From assembly GCF_028416595.1 (NCBI RefSeq), contig NZ_JAMQKC010000008.1:62001-126000 (forward strand): a stretch of 64,000 bases of DNA, in the 5' to 3' direction. How positions within the stretch are numbered: position 1 is the stretch's first letter; every line of letters starts with the position of its first letter. Shown piece after piece: positions 18,137 through 25,890 of this stretch. The notes beneath the pieces are model-generated. The model had not been told where the DNA came from. It made no database searches and saw nothing but the letters and a program-made list of their open reading frames with translations. The DNA comes from Aquibacillus salsiterrae. Lineage in GTDB: Bacteria > Bacillota > Bacilli > Bacillales > Amphibacillaceae. Made by a program: the position numbers and the translations under genes.

Positions 18137-19291
18137 ATGGAAAACAAAAAAGTAAGACACTTTATTACCAGTGGACTGGTGGCATCAGCTTTTATCTTAA
18201 CTACTAATTTTGGAACAGTATTAGCAGAAGAAGATGGTGAAAATAACACGTCCGAGGTAATAACAGAAACCAATCAGGGACAAGTTGACGAACAATTGGC
18301 TGATTTAACAGCTGAATTAGATTTGGAAGAACCAAGCTTATTACCAGGTGACTTCTTCTATTTTGCCAAAATAATGTTAGAGAATATTCGCAGTGCGTTT
18401 ACTTTCAATGATTATGCTAAAGCCAAACTTTATGCTGATTTTGCTGCTGAACGTATTGCTGAAGCGAATGCATTAATCGCTGAAGGGGAAACAGACAAGG
18501 CGCAAGAATTACTAAAAGAGGCTATTCAAAGACAAGAAGAAGCAAATGAAACATCCTCAAGTAACGAAGGGGATGAACAAGCCCAGGATACCGCTTTAAG
18601 AGTTGAAATGCCGGACCAGGAAGTGACTACTTCAGAAGATGTGGAAATCAGTGATGAAGCAGAAGACAGTGATGACCAAGCAGAAGTAGAGGAAGTAGAT
18701 GAGCTAGATAATAGATTCGCAAACAATATCGACTCGCTACTGCTTGTCTTAGAAAAAATCGACAATCCTAAGGCGCGAGCAGCTATTGCTAAAAACATTC
18801 AAAAGTCTTTCGCAAAACTAGACAAGAAAATGGAAAAGCTAGCAGCACTGGAAATAAAAATCGATGAAAAAATGAAAGAAATCGAAGAAGAAATAGCAAA
18901 CGGAGAGATTTCTGAAGACGAAGCAGATGAACAAATAGAAAACCTACAAGCTGAAGTAGAAAACGATTTGGATGAAGCAGACCAGGAGGAAGAAAAAGAC
19001 ACTGCTGAAATTAAAGCAGAAGTTACTAAAACAGTTAGTGACACAGCTAAGGAAATAGCAAAAGAAAAACAAGAGGAAGCAAAAGAAAAACGAGAAGAAG
19101 CCAAAGAAAAAGCGAAAGAAAAACGTGAGGAAGCAAAAAAGAAACGAGAAGAAGCTAAAAATGCAAGGAAAGAAAACAGTAAGTATGAAAAAGATGGGGA
19201 AGAGGAGCAAGACAAATTTAACGAAGATGACAAGGAAGACGAGGAACACAAGAAAGATGAAGATGAAGATGAAGACAACGACGATGAATAA
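18137..19291 (+). CDS. Secreted DUF5667-domain protein with long charged C-terminal coil
   Basis: The 384-aa protein has a signal peptide (to about residue 31, VLAEEDG). A DUF5667-like domain at about 60-125 follows: LLPGDFFYFAKIMLENIRSAF, AERIAEANALIAEGETDKAQELLKEA. The second half is a highly charged coiled coil with repeated EEAKEKREEAKEK units, ending in DEDEDEDNDDE. Function unknown; the secreted acidic tail suggests the cell envelope. GGAGG lies 9 nt before the ATG. Long minus-strand frames opposite it are artefacts of the GA-rich codon use. Confidence 0.85.
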   Translation: MENKKVRHFITSGLVASAFILTTNFGTVLAEEDGENNTSEVITETNQGQVDEQLADLTAELDLEEPSLLPGDFFYFAKIMLENIRSAFTFNDYAKAKLYADFAAERIAEANALIAEGETDKAQELLKEAIQRQEEANETSSSNEGDEQAQDTALRVEMPDQEVTTSEDVEISDEAEDSDDQAEVEEVDELDNRFANNIDSLLLVLEKIDNPKARAAIAKNIQKSFAKLDKKMEKLAALEIKIDEKMKEIEEEIANGEISEDEADEQIENLQAEVENDLDEADQEEEKDTAEIKAEVTKTVSDTAKEIAKEKQEEAKEKREEAKEKAKEKREEAKKKREEAKNARKENSKYEKDGEEEQDKFNEDDKEDEEHKKDEDEDEDNDDE

Positions 19292-19299
19292 AATTTGAG

Positions 19300-19331
19300 A
19301 CAAAAAGCCTGGGTTTTTCCAGGCTTTTTGT
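19300..19331 (+). terminator. Rho-independent terminator
   Basis: A perfect 13-bp stem ACAAAAAGCCTGG/CCAGGCTTTTTGT around GTTTTT. The same sequence would also terminate the convergent malic enzyme transcript. Confidence 0.9.
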
Positions 19332-19371
19332 CTATATATTAAAAACGTAAGGTTTAAGTTTAAGCAAATTT

Positions 19372-20769
19372 TTATATCTTTTTAGCAACGCCAGTCTCTT
19401 GAGCTGATTTAATAACAGCTTCTCTAATCTTTTCAACCACCTGGGTATTAAATACACCAGGGATAATGTATTCTTCGTTCAATTCATCTTCACTTATAGT
19501 TGAAGCAATCGCAACCGCAGCCGCAAGTTTCATTTCTTCATTAATTGCAGAAGCTCGGCAATCTAACACACCACGGAATATTCCTGGGAAACAAAGAACA
19601 TTGTTCACTTGGTTAGGGTAATCTGACCGACCGGTTGCCATCACTCTAACATAAGGACTGGCATCTTCAGGTGATATTTCTGGGTTTGGGTTAGCAAGGG
19701 CAAAAACAATTGGGTCTTTCGCCATTTTCTTAACATCGTCCACTTTTAATATCCCTGCTGCCGAAACACCGATAAAAATGTCAGCATCTTCTATCACGGT
19801 AGATAATGGACCTTGTTCGTTATTAGGGTTGGTATGCTCAGCTACCCAGCTCCACGTCTGATTCGTATAGTTTGTTGTTTTATTTATAGCCCCGTTCCGA
19901 TCGACACCAATAATATTTTGGGCACCGGCATTAAGCAACATCTTTGTAATTGCCGTTCCAGCAGCACCAATACCACAAACAACAATTTTACAATCAACAA
20001 TATTTTTCTTTGCTATTTTCAGTGCGTTAAAAATACCTGCAAGGACTACAATTGCTGTGCCATGCTGGTCATCATGAAATACCGGAATGTCTAGTTCTTT
20101 TTTTAATCTTTCCTCAATTTCGAAACATTGCGGTGAGGCAATGTCTTCTAAATTAATTCCACCGAACGTTGGCGCGAGTGCTTTAATGATACGGATTATT
20201 TCTTCAGTGTCTGTTGTGTCAAGACAAAGTGGATAGGCATTAATGTTGGCAAACCGTTTGAAAAGCATTGCTTTACCTTCCATTACGGGCATTGCTGCTT
20301 CCGGTTTAATTTTACCTAAACCTAGGACTGCAGTTCCATCAGAGATAACAGCGACTGCATTATTTTTTATCGTTAGGTTATAAGCAAGAAGAGGGTTTTT
20401 GTCAATGGCTTGACTAACACGAGCAACCTCTGGGGTGTACACCTGTGATAATTGCTCCCGGTTATTAATATCAAGCTTTGACTTCACTTCTATTTTCCCA
20501 CCTAAATGAACAAGAAATGTTCGGTCTGAAACGTGCCTAACCGCAACACCATTTAAATCATTAATAGCAGCTACAATTCTTTCTTGTTCCGATTCATTTG
20601 CTACCCTAATTGTAATATCGCGTACAGTCGTGGATTGTCCTTCTTTGATAACGTCTATTGCTACTAAATCACCACCGGTACTACTAATCGAAGTGGCAAT
20701 TTCTCCAAAAGTTATCTGTTTTTTATCAATTTCGATACGTAATATCACGTGCATACTAGATCTAGCCAT
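19372..20769 (-). CDS. Malic enzyme with N-terminal ACT domain (YtsJ/MalS-like)
   Basis: The 465-aa cytosolic enzyme oxidatively decarboxylates malate to pyruvate. An ACT-like domain (residues 1-75) precedes the malic domain: SDGTAVLGLGKI, then VFHDDQHGTAIV with metal-binding Asp residues. The Rossmann half has VCGIGAAGTAITKMLL and ALANPNPEISPEDA. NAD or NADP preference is not clear from sequence alone. AAAGGGG lies 8 nt before the ATG at 20769; an in-frame start 21 nt upstream has none. Confidence 0.93.
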   Translation of the reverse strand: MARSSMHVILRIEIDKKQITFGEIATSISSTGGDLVAIDVIKEGQSTTVRDITIRVANESEQERIVAAINDLNGVAVRHVSDRTFLVHLGGKIEVKSKLDINNREQLSQVYTPEVARVSQAIDKNPLLAYNLTIKNNAVAVISDGTAVLGLGKIKPEAAMPVMEGKAMLFKRFANINAYPLCLDTTDTEEIIRIIKALAPTFGGINLEDIASPQCFEIEERLKKELDIPVFHDDQHGTAIVVLAGIFNALKIAKKNIVDCKIVVCGIGAAGTAITKMLLNAGAQNIIGVDRNGAINKTTNYTNQTWSWVAEHTNPNNEQGPLSTVIEDADIFIGVSAAGILKVDDVKKMAKDPIVFALANPNPEISPEDASPYVRVMATGRSDYPNQVNNVLCFPGIFRGVLDCRASAINEEMKLAAAVAIASTISEDELNEEYIIPGVFNTQVVEKIREAVIKSAQETGVAKKI

Positions 20770-20939
20770 AAAAACATCCCCTTTAACCAATAATAAGAAA
20801 TGGAGGCAAGTATTTCCCTAGATGTATTAAGAATATTGTAACATATTAGACACTCATTTTGCCCTTGGACATTTAATCTAACTTCCAGTAGGATACTCTC
20901 ATGTTTATTTAGTAAGGTGGCTATCCATGAACAAATGAA

Positions 20940-21131
20940 TTAAATAGTTAAGCTAATATCTCCATCGTCATTTATTTCAACAGTAGAATAGCTTGAAAAT
21001 GTGTCCTTGATGACATCACTATTTATAAAATGAAAACGGTCTTTAAATTCTTCTTTAAACCAGTTTTTAGCTTGTTGGTGGTTTTCAAAATCAGGCATTT
21101 GATCACTGATTGTTGATAAATCAAAATTCAG
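20940..21131 (-). CDS. Small conserved-looking protein, apparent CTG start
   Basis: The frame encodes NFDLSTISDQMPDFENHQQA, then a WFKEEFKDRFHF stretch, ending EINDDGDISLTI. AAAGGAG sits 10 nt before a CTG at 21131 (63 aa); the first ATG, 33 nt further on, is too far from any ribosome binding site and would give 52 aa. The coherent amphipathic sequence upstream of that ATG supports the longer form. I do not recognise the family. Confidence 0.6.
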   Translation of the reverse strand: MNFDLSTISDQMPDFENHQQAKNWFKEEFKDRFHFINSDVIKDTFSSYSTVEINDDGDISLTI

Positions 21132-21253
21132 AGTTTATCTACTCCTTTCGTTCTCTAGCTAGTGTTTCCAATTTTTTTACGGAAAATGAATTAAAAAACT
21201 AATTTGTCTCCTTTGCAAAATAGCAAGGAATAGTTCACTTTTGGAAACTCGTA

Positions 21254-21285
21254 ATAAAAAAGGGTGGTGCCAAGTGGCAACACCC
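21254..21285 (-). terminator. Minus-strand terminator with no obvious gene before it
   Basis: A 10-bp stem with one mismatch (GGGTGTTGCC/GGCACCACCC on the minus strand) followed by a T6 run. It implies a transcript from about 21290-21430 on the minus strand. Confidence 0.7.
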
Positions 21286-21425
21286 GTAGGAATAGTGAAA
21301 TTGGACGAAAGAATGTTTACCTTGCTAAGTAACAAATTCTTTCTTAAGTTCGACCTTACATGTAGGCTTAAGCTTTAGGACGACTTTTAAAACGCAAACA
21401 CAAATCACACCTTTCTTTCAATCAG
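21286..21425 (-). other. Possible small spore-stage gene or RNA between a sigma-K-like promoter and a terminator
   Basis: The segment lies between a sigma-E/K-like promoter and a strong minus-strand terminator. GAAAGAAAGG (21410-21419) could serve as a ribosome binding site. The reading starting GTG at 21408 would give a 27-aa Cys/Lys/Val-rich peptide (ICVCVLKVVLKLKPTCKVEL then KKEFVT), but its spacer is only 1 nt. A TTG with good spacing gives only 11 residues. It could equally be a non-coding RNA. Confidence 0.4.
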
Positions 21426-21432
21426 TTAATTT

Positions 21433-21460
21433 TACTGTATGCTAGGCATATACCTAATGT
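21433..21460 (-). promoter_or_regulatory. Sigma-K/E-like promoter
   Basis: On the minus strand AC, 17 nt, then CATACAGTA. This fits the sigma-K consensus AC-N16/17-CATANNNTA, and CATACAGT also fits the sigma-E -10 box. Confidence 0.45.
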
Positions 21461-21605
21461 TACACTGTGGTTTGCAAAAATTCTAACGATTTTTCCCCTT
21501 GTAACGTGATAACAAATTCAACACAAAAAAGGATAAGAAAAGCACAAATTGTTTAACTTAAGAGGGCAAGGCGCCCTGCTCTTTTCTACAAAAGGAGGTA
21601 ATCGA

Positions 21606-21740
21606 TTGAATTCTGAAAAATATGCCAACTTAAGTGATAAAGAGTTAGAAAGAATATCGCAGCTAGAAGATGAACTTGGTGTGATTTTAATTGCATACGA
21701 CGAAACTAATGTTAATACTACAGACGTTAACAACAACTAA
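21606..21740 (+). CDS. Small hypothetical protein
   Basis: A 44-aa protein (NSEKYANLSDKELERISQLE, then DELGVILIAYDE and an Asn/Thr-rich tail). AAAGGAGG sits 7 nt before TTG at 21606; the frame reaches further upstream without a better start. One amphipathic helix and a short hydrophobic strand are predicted. I do not recognise the family, but short proteins of this kind are common beside sporulation genes. Confidence 0.7.
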   Translation: MNSEKYANLSDKELERISQLEDELGVILIAYDETNVNTTDVNNN

Positions 21741-21758
21741 GAAAAGCACTAAAAACAA

Positions 21759-21778
21759 AACCCCTCATTGGAGGGGTT
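21759..21778. terminator. Terminator between convergent genes
   Basis: An 8-bp stem AACCCCTC/GAGGGGTT with an ATTG loop. The T-run lies on the minus strand, so it mainly serves the GerPC-like gene. Confidence 0.75.
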
Positions 21779-21803
21779 AAAACATCTCATCTTCTACCAG
21801 CTT

Positions 21804-22220
21804 CTATAGGAAACTGATTTTTATTCCCTTATCATTTGTCTCCATTTTATAATTCCAATCCCGTTCATTTGCAGGATGTATGTTATTTCCTTTTCCCTTA
21901 TGATTTTCCTTTTTTGTACGGGTGGTGGGATGCCTTTCTTTAGTATGAACATTCTTTTTTTTGCGCTCGTCATTATTATCTGTTGTCTTCTGTTTAGGTT
22001 GTTTATTTACTGTGGTCCCTAGATTGTTACCGATATTAAGGGCTCCGCTTAGTTCTTTTATATCCAGTTTTTCTAACTTATATATCAATTCCTCAACATT
22101 TGCTGTTTGGATTTCTAAATGTTCGATATTTATATAAATAAGTTTGTCATCCGCATGGTTCTTTAGTGATTCGATATCTGCTACATTTTTAGGATGATCT
22201 TGATTGTCTTTTGTCATCAT
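21804..22220 (-). CDS. GerPC-like protein
   Basis: About 138 aa. Residues 25-60 (IYINIEHLEIQTANVEELIY, then KLEKLDIKELSGALNIGNNLG) resemble the GerPC core, where a VNVE..DYKFDQLKIE.L.GTLNIGLNP segment recurs. The rest is a basic, low-complexity linker (KKKNVHTKERHPTTRTKKE). GerPC is needed for germinant passage through the Bacillus spore coat. AAAGGGG precedes paired ATGs at 22220 and 22217. It is divergent from the Hsp20/GerPA-like operon, which supports a spore role. The resemblance is short, so the call is moderate. Confidence 0.55.
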   Translation of the reverse strand: MMTKDNQDHPKNVADIESLKNHADDKLIYINIEHLEIQTANVEELIYKLEKLDIKELSGALNIGNNLGTTVNKQPKQKTTDNNDERKKKNVHTKERHPTTRTKKENHKGKGNNIHPANERDWNYKMETNDKGIKISFL

Positions 22221-22382
22221 GATTACCCCTTTAAGAATTGCCACTGTTTGTACATGTTATGTGGATAGGCCCTGGTTTATGTTTTTCACAGATGTCTACA
22301 AGAGAAAATATTTAGAAAAAGTTAATTTTATGCTTTTTCATTCATAGATATGTAGAAAGTAGTTTAAATTGGAGGACTCGGT

Positions 22383-22820
22383 ATGCAAGGACAACAAGAT
22401 TACAATAAGTGGAACGAGGCGAGAAAGGTTCTTGGAGACGATTTTTGGGACGTAATGTCAGATGTCATGCCAAATGTGGGTCCTAGAATGGATATGGTTC
22501 AAGTTAATAATGGATTAAACATTATCTTAGAAATACCTGGCGTTATCGATGAAAATGATATAACCATTCGCCTTAAAGGATTAACATTAATTGTTGAAGG
22601 TACTATTTCTAGACCATATATTGTCTCAGAGGATTCGATTATTCAAAGTGAACGGTTTTACGGGCCATTTAAGCGAAAAATTCGGTTGAAAAGAAACCAT
22701 CTTATTGAAGAAATTAAGGCTAAATATAGTCGTGGCTTATTATTGATTGTTGTACCAGTTTTATCAGATTCAGACGATCCAAGTCCCGATGATCCCTCGG
22801 TTCCGATTCAATTTGATTAA
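22383..22820 (+). CDS. Hsp20/alpha-crystallin family protein, spore-coat type
   Basis: The 145-aa protein has an alpha-crystallin domain at about residues 38-128 (NNGLNIILEIPGVIDENDIT; KGLTLIVEGTISRP; FYGPFKRKIRLKR) and an acidic, proline-rich tail. CotM and CotP are coat-localised Hsp20 proteins in B. subtilis. This one leads an apparent operon of four GerPA-like genes, so a coat role is likely (inference). GGAGG lies 7 nt before the ATG. Confidence 0.85.
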   Translation: MQGQQDYNKWNEARKVLGDDFWDVMSDVMPNVGPRMDMVQVNNGLNIILEIPGVIDENDITIRLKGLTLIVEGTISRPYIVSEDSIIQSERFYGPFKRKIRLKRNHLIEEIKAKYSRGLLLIVVPVLSDSDDPSPDDPSVPIQFD

Positions 22821-22841
22821 ACAGAAGGGCGGAATTTTTAA

Positions 22842-23066
22842 ATGACGAAGATTCGTTTTAAAGATTTGAATGTAAAAGAAATTACGAATTCATCCGGTAT
22901 TTTTTCTGGTGATAACCTGCAAGTAAAATGGACACATCATAAAAAAACATCAGAAGGATTCGGTTCTGTTGGTGGAGAAAAAAATGAAATAAACGGTTGT
23001 CAAAATGTTTCTATCAAGATAAATCGTTCAAAGGAAACCAATCAATACTTTAGAAAAGAGGGATAG
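22842..23066 (+). CDS. GerPA/GerPF-like small protein, paralogue 1
   Basis: A 74-aa protein on the shared plan I-x-F-x-x-I/L-x-V ... SG-I/V-F-x-G-x-N ... K ... GFGxVxG ... N. Here the core reads GIFSGDNLQVKW and TSEGFGSVGGEKNEINGCQN. The plan resembles GerPA/GerPF (I.I..G.VNFGD...SPK..SK...G.G...TGD). It starts 22 nt after the Hsp20 stop and ends 3 nt before the next start, so it is in one operon. The domain assignment is by pattern only. Confidence 0.6.
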   Translation: MTKIRFKDLNVKEITNSSGIFSGDNLQVKWTHHKKTSEGFGSVGGEKNEINGCQNVSIKINRSKETNQYFRKEG

Positions 23067-23068
23067 GT

Positions 23069-23539
23069 TTGACTGATTCACGTTCATTTTCCCCGAAATT
23101 TTATATTGAGACGTTAAGGATTGGTTCCGTCGAAGGAGCTTCTGCGATAAACTTTGGTAATAACACCCCAACCAATTTTGAAAATCACTCCAAACACACT
23201 CAAGGATTTGGTACAGTCAGTGGGGACCAAAGCAAAATATCTGGCTCGAAGTCTGTCCTAATTGAAGAGGCGCTTAAAGATTTATTTGAAGAAGAGGATA
23301 GTGAATTAGCTGAATGGTTAAAGGAAATGATTTTGGAAAAGCAAGGCGATGTGGAAATAGAATCGGAATCTGATGAAGAGGAAGATGAGGATGAAGAAGA
23401 CAAGGAAGACGAACTAACGGACGCAACCGTTGAGAAATCAATCGATTGGGAAGAGTCCATTCCATTTGGAGAAAGTGATGCCGACGAAGAATTCAAGATA
23501 CATGTTGACAAGGAAGATGAAGATGAAGAGGAAGAGTGA
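23069..23539 (+). CDS. GerPA/GerPF-like protein with acidic extension, paralogue 2
   Basis: A 156-aa protein starting at TTG after GAGGG. Residues 12-60 are the closest of the set to GerPF: RIGSVEGASAINFGNNTP, then SKHTQGFGTVSGDQSKISGS. The remaining 95 residues are strongly acidic (EESDEEEDEDEEDKEDE-like), unlike any GerP protein I know, and could bind metal or basic coat proteins (inference). The stop overlaps the next frame's upstream GTG; the cluster is tightly packed. Confidence 0.6.
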   Translation: MTDSRSFSPKFYIETLRIGSVEGASAINFGNNTPTNFENHSKHTQGFGTVSGDQSKISGSKSVLIEEALKDLFEEEDSELAEWLKEMILEKQGDVEIESESDEEEDEDEEDKEDELTDATVEKSIDWEESIPFGESDADEEFKIHVDKEDEDEEEE

Positions 23540-23553
23540 GGGGGAAGGGCACT

Positions 23554-23796
23554 TTGAGAAAAACGATTTTGTTTAATTCAATTGATATAACCATTACGGA
23601 ATCAAATTCTGCAGTATTCATTGGTAAAAATAAAAATGGATATTGGGACGCAAACAATAAGAATCTAAGTTCTCTTGGTACGATTACTGGGGTGGAGAAT
23701 AAGTATGCGGATAACGTCAATATCATTAAAGATAATGACTTTATTGATACACCAATTTTGACTAAATCTATCAACAAAAGGGGCGGTTTTTATTAA
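23554..23796 (+). CDS. GerPA/GerPF-like small protein, paralogue 3
   Basis: An 80-aa protein on the family plan: ILFNSIDITITESNSAVFIG, GYWDANNKNLSSLGTITG, then DNDFIDTPI. TTG at 23554 follows GGGGGAAGGG; a GTG 18 nt upstream overlaps the previous stop and is less likely. The terminal D-x-D-x-IDTP motif is shared with paralogues 4 and 6. The next gene appears to begin inside its stop codon. Confidence 0.6.
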   Translation: MRKTILFNSIDITITESNSAVFIGKNKNGYWDANNKNLSSLGTITGVENKYADNVNIIKDNDFIDTPILTKSINKRGGFY

Positions 23797-24031
23797 TAAA
23801 AACAACAGTAGCCCATTTGTGGCTTTTGATAGTATCAAAGTATTTGCGATTGATACAAACTCAGGAATTTTCATCGGAACAAATCGACAAGGAAATTGGA
23901 GTTCTGCAAGTAATAACAAAAGTGGATTTGGGACAGTGAAAGGCTCTCATAATCATACAAAGAGAAACATTAATATATTTAAAGATGATGACATGATAGA
24001 CACTCCAATTAAGAAAATAAATTACAAATAG
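23792..24031 (+). CDS. GerPA/GerPF-like small protein, paralogue 4, apparent ATT start
   Basis: The protein follows the family plan: VAFDSIKVFAIDTNSGIFIG, NWSSASNNKSGFGTVKG, DDDMIDTPI. No ATG, GTG or TTG with a ribosome binding site exists. AAAGGGG lies 8 nt before ATT at 23792, which overlaps the previous stop (TATTAAT), giving 79 aa by translational coupling. GTG at 23819 (70 aa) has no ribosome binding site. A second unit follows about 180 nt later. Confidence 0.6.
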   Translation: MNKNNSSPFVAFDSIKVFAIDTNSGIFIGTNRQGNWSSASNNKSGFGTVKGSHNHTKRNINIFKDDDMIDTPIKKINYK

Positions 24032-24089
24032 CATCACATACCGATTGGCTATCGAGCAGGAATCTCGAAGCCTTTTGTTGTTGTTTCGA

Positions 24090-24117
24090 AGGCATGCCTT
24101 GCGCTTTTGTTCAGACA
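24090..24117. repeat. Remnant of the dispersed repeat
   Basis: GGCATGCCTTGCGCTTTTGTTC, the right end of the dispersed repeat, between two GerPA-like genes. Confidence 0.45.
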
Positions 24118-24209
24118 TGTGTGGAAAAGTAGACAAATCATGAATCCTGTCCACAACGATTAATACGTTATACATAGACTATAACTATATTAAGGAAGGA
24201 GGAGAAGGT

Positions 24210-24470
24210 GTGGTTGACTATATTAAATTTGATAGAATTCAAACCGGTGATATGGATGGTAAGGCAGGAGTGTTCATTGGTAATAATAAAGTATCCGGAG
24301 GAGGGAGTGGAAAAGCGGTGCAGAGCATTGGTAACATTACAGGTAGTTATAATTCATTTGATAACAGTTTTTTCTATCTTTTTGATGATGATTGGGTAGA
24401 CGCTCCCGAAGTTAGTAAAAGTGTGAATCTAAAGATGTGTAAACGTAAAGCAAAAAAAGTAAAAAAATAA
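24210..24470 (+). CDS. GerPA/GerPF-like small protein, paralogue 5
   Basis: An 86-aa protein: IKFDRIQTGDMDGKAGVFIG, then a glycine-rich segment, SIGNITGSYN, DDDWVDAPE and a basic tail (KRKAKKVKK). GGAGG lies 7 nt before GTG. It is more divergent than paralogues 3, 4 and 6 but keeps the G-V/I-FIG-x-N core and the D-D-x-V/I-D-x-P motif. It lies between the first operon and the second Hsp20 gene. Confidence 0.6.
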   Translation: MVDYIKFDRIQTGDMDGKAGVFIGNNKVSGGGSGKAVQSIGNITGSYNSFDNSFFYLFDDDWVDAPEVSKSVNLKMCKRKAKKVKK

Positions 24471-24586
24471 CAAGAAAGAAGTAATTTGAGCCCAAATAAC
24501 ACATTAATCCCTCCTGCTCATAATTAAGAAGTCATACACTATCCTATCCTTGCTCGAATAAGATACCAAAAAGGAAAGGATGGTCG

Positions 24587-25093
24587 ATGATGAATCCGTT
24601 TGAATTATTAAAACACTTTAATAATTTCCCATTTCAAAAAATGACAAGTGATCATTTTTCCCCTGAGTATATGGATGATGTGAAAAAAATGATGAAACAA
24701 TACCAATCTTTTTTCGATTCAGATTTTTTTGAGACAATGAATCAATATCAAGGGAACAAAGACAGACAGCCACATTTTCCGATTGAAATATTAGAGAATG
24801 AAAACTTCTTGTACTTAAACATTGTCACACCAGGATTAAAGGACTTAAGAAATTCGAAGCTTGTGTTCAAAAATGATCGAGAAGTTTTGCTTAAGGCAAA
24901 GGTTACCCCGAGAAAAACTGGTGAAGCATTGACCTTGATCAAGAGTGAGCTGCCAAGAGAAGTTTATGAAAGAAAAATTCATTTACCAAAACCAGTTGAA
25001 GAAACCACTTATTCTTCAAACTATGATGATGGGGTATTAACGTATGTTTTAAAGAAAAAGAAGACACATGCCAGTGACTTTTTCGGGTTTTAA
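24587..25093 (+). CDS. Second Hsp20/alpha-crystallin-like protein
   Basis: The 168-aa protein has an N-terminal Phe/Met-rich helical region and a diverged alpha-crystallin domain at about residues 64-155: FPIEILENENFLYLNIVTPG, LVFKNDREVLLKAKV, REVYERKIHLPKPVEE, YDDGVLTYVLKKKK. ATGs at 24587 and 24590 both fit the AAAGGA site. Its position at the end of the GerPA-like run suggests a coat or sporulation role. It is clearly different in sequence from the first Hsp20. Confidence 0.75.
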   Translation: MMNPFELLKHFNNFPFQKMTSDHFSPEYMDDVKKMMKQYQSFFDSDFFETMNQYQGNKDRQPHFPIEILENENFLYLNIVTPGLKDLRNSKLVFKNDREVLLKAKVTPRKTGEALTLIKSELPREVYERKIHLPKPVEETTYSSNYDDGVLTYVLKKKKTHASDFFGF

Positions 25094-25133
25094 AAAGCGC
25101 CACTCCCTGTGATATTCAGGGAGTGGCGCTTTT
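25093..25133. terminator. Strong terminator between convergent genes
   Basis: A perfect 17-bp stem (AAAAGCGCCACTCCCTG with its complement), 7-nt loop, between the second Hsp20 gene and paralogue 6. Confidence 0.9.
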
Positions 25134-25209
25134 ATGGTGGGATGAAAGGTTAAATAAGATTCGTTATTACTTTCCTCATACCATCTTTAGATTCTTCTTG
25201 TTAAATTTC

Positions 25210-25452
25210 CTATATCTGGGTAGTAGGAGCCTGTATATCATAGTTATAAATTGGTGTATCGATGAAGTCGTTGTCTGTAATAACATTGAGATTTGCTGGG
25301 AATGTATTTAAAACGCCAAAAAGTAGTCCAATGGAAAACAAGTTCTTGTTATGCGACTCCCAATTTGAAGCAGAATTATCCCCAATAAAGACACCCGTAT
25401 TTGTTTCTTGAACGTTAACATTGATTGCATTAAAGATGATGGTTTCTGGCAT
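25210..25452 (-). CDS. GerPA/GerPF-like small protein, paralogue 6
   Basis: An 80-aa protein: IIFNAINVNVQETNTGVFIG, NWESHNKNLFSIG, DNDFIDTPI. It is closest to paralogue 3 in the C-terminal NLNVITDNDFIDTP. AAAGGGG lies 8 nt before the ATG at 25452; a longer reading from 25494 lacks one. It points towards the Hsp20 cluster on the opposite strand. Confidence 0.6.
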   Translation of the reverse strand: MPETIIFNAINVNVQETNTGVFIGDNSASNWESHNKNLFSIGLLFGVLNTFPANLNVITDNDFIDTPIYNYDIQAPTTQI

Positions 25453-25565
25453 CTGAAATTCCCCTTTTTTAAAAAGACTAAGAAAGTTTAACATCCAAAG
25501 ATATTTAGCTTTTCTTAATGCTGTTAGTAGCCATTGTATTCAACCATCATTTTCTTGTGATTACT

Positions 25566-25724
25566 TTAGTAGTCAATCTCCTCGATATCCTTCGGTTGGA
25601 TAGATGGGCGCATCTTTTTTAGTTCAGGATTTTCTCTTATTTCTTCTGATATTTCCTCGAATGCTTTTGTTTTTTTATCGTGTCTACTTGTATTTTGAAC
25701 GTTGTGATGTAAATGTTTATCCAT
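25566..25724 (-). CDS. Small hydrophilic protein
   Basis: A 52-aa protein (MDKHLHHNVQNTSRHDKKTK, then AFEEISEEIRENPELKK and MRPSIQPKDIEEIDY). GGAGGTG lies 6 nt before the ATG. No membrane segment or cysteine. It is probably in one transcript with GerPA-like paralogue 6, 113 nt downstream. I do not recognise the family. Confidence 0.7.
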   Translation of the reverse strand: MDKHLHHNVQNTSRHDKKTKAFEEISEEIRENPELKKMRPSIQPKDIEEIDY

Positions 25725-25890
25725 AAACTCCACCTCCAAAACGTGTCATAAATATTATTCCTAACTATGCGATTAATTATCCACTAAACTAGGTGAAGTG
25801 TGCCTACCATTCGTTCTCATAAAAGATAATTAATGGTACATACTACCCTTAGAATGTATAAATAATGATATCTAAGGGAGGTTTTAAAAA

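Noticed and set aside
18799-19303. Two long minus-strand frames (159 and 119 aa)
   Set aside because: They are Ser- or Phe-rich mirror frames of the Glu/Lys-rich coil of the DUF5667 protein and have no ribosome binding sites.
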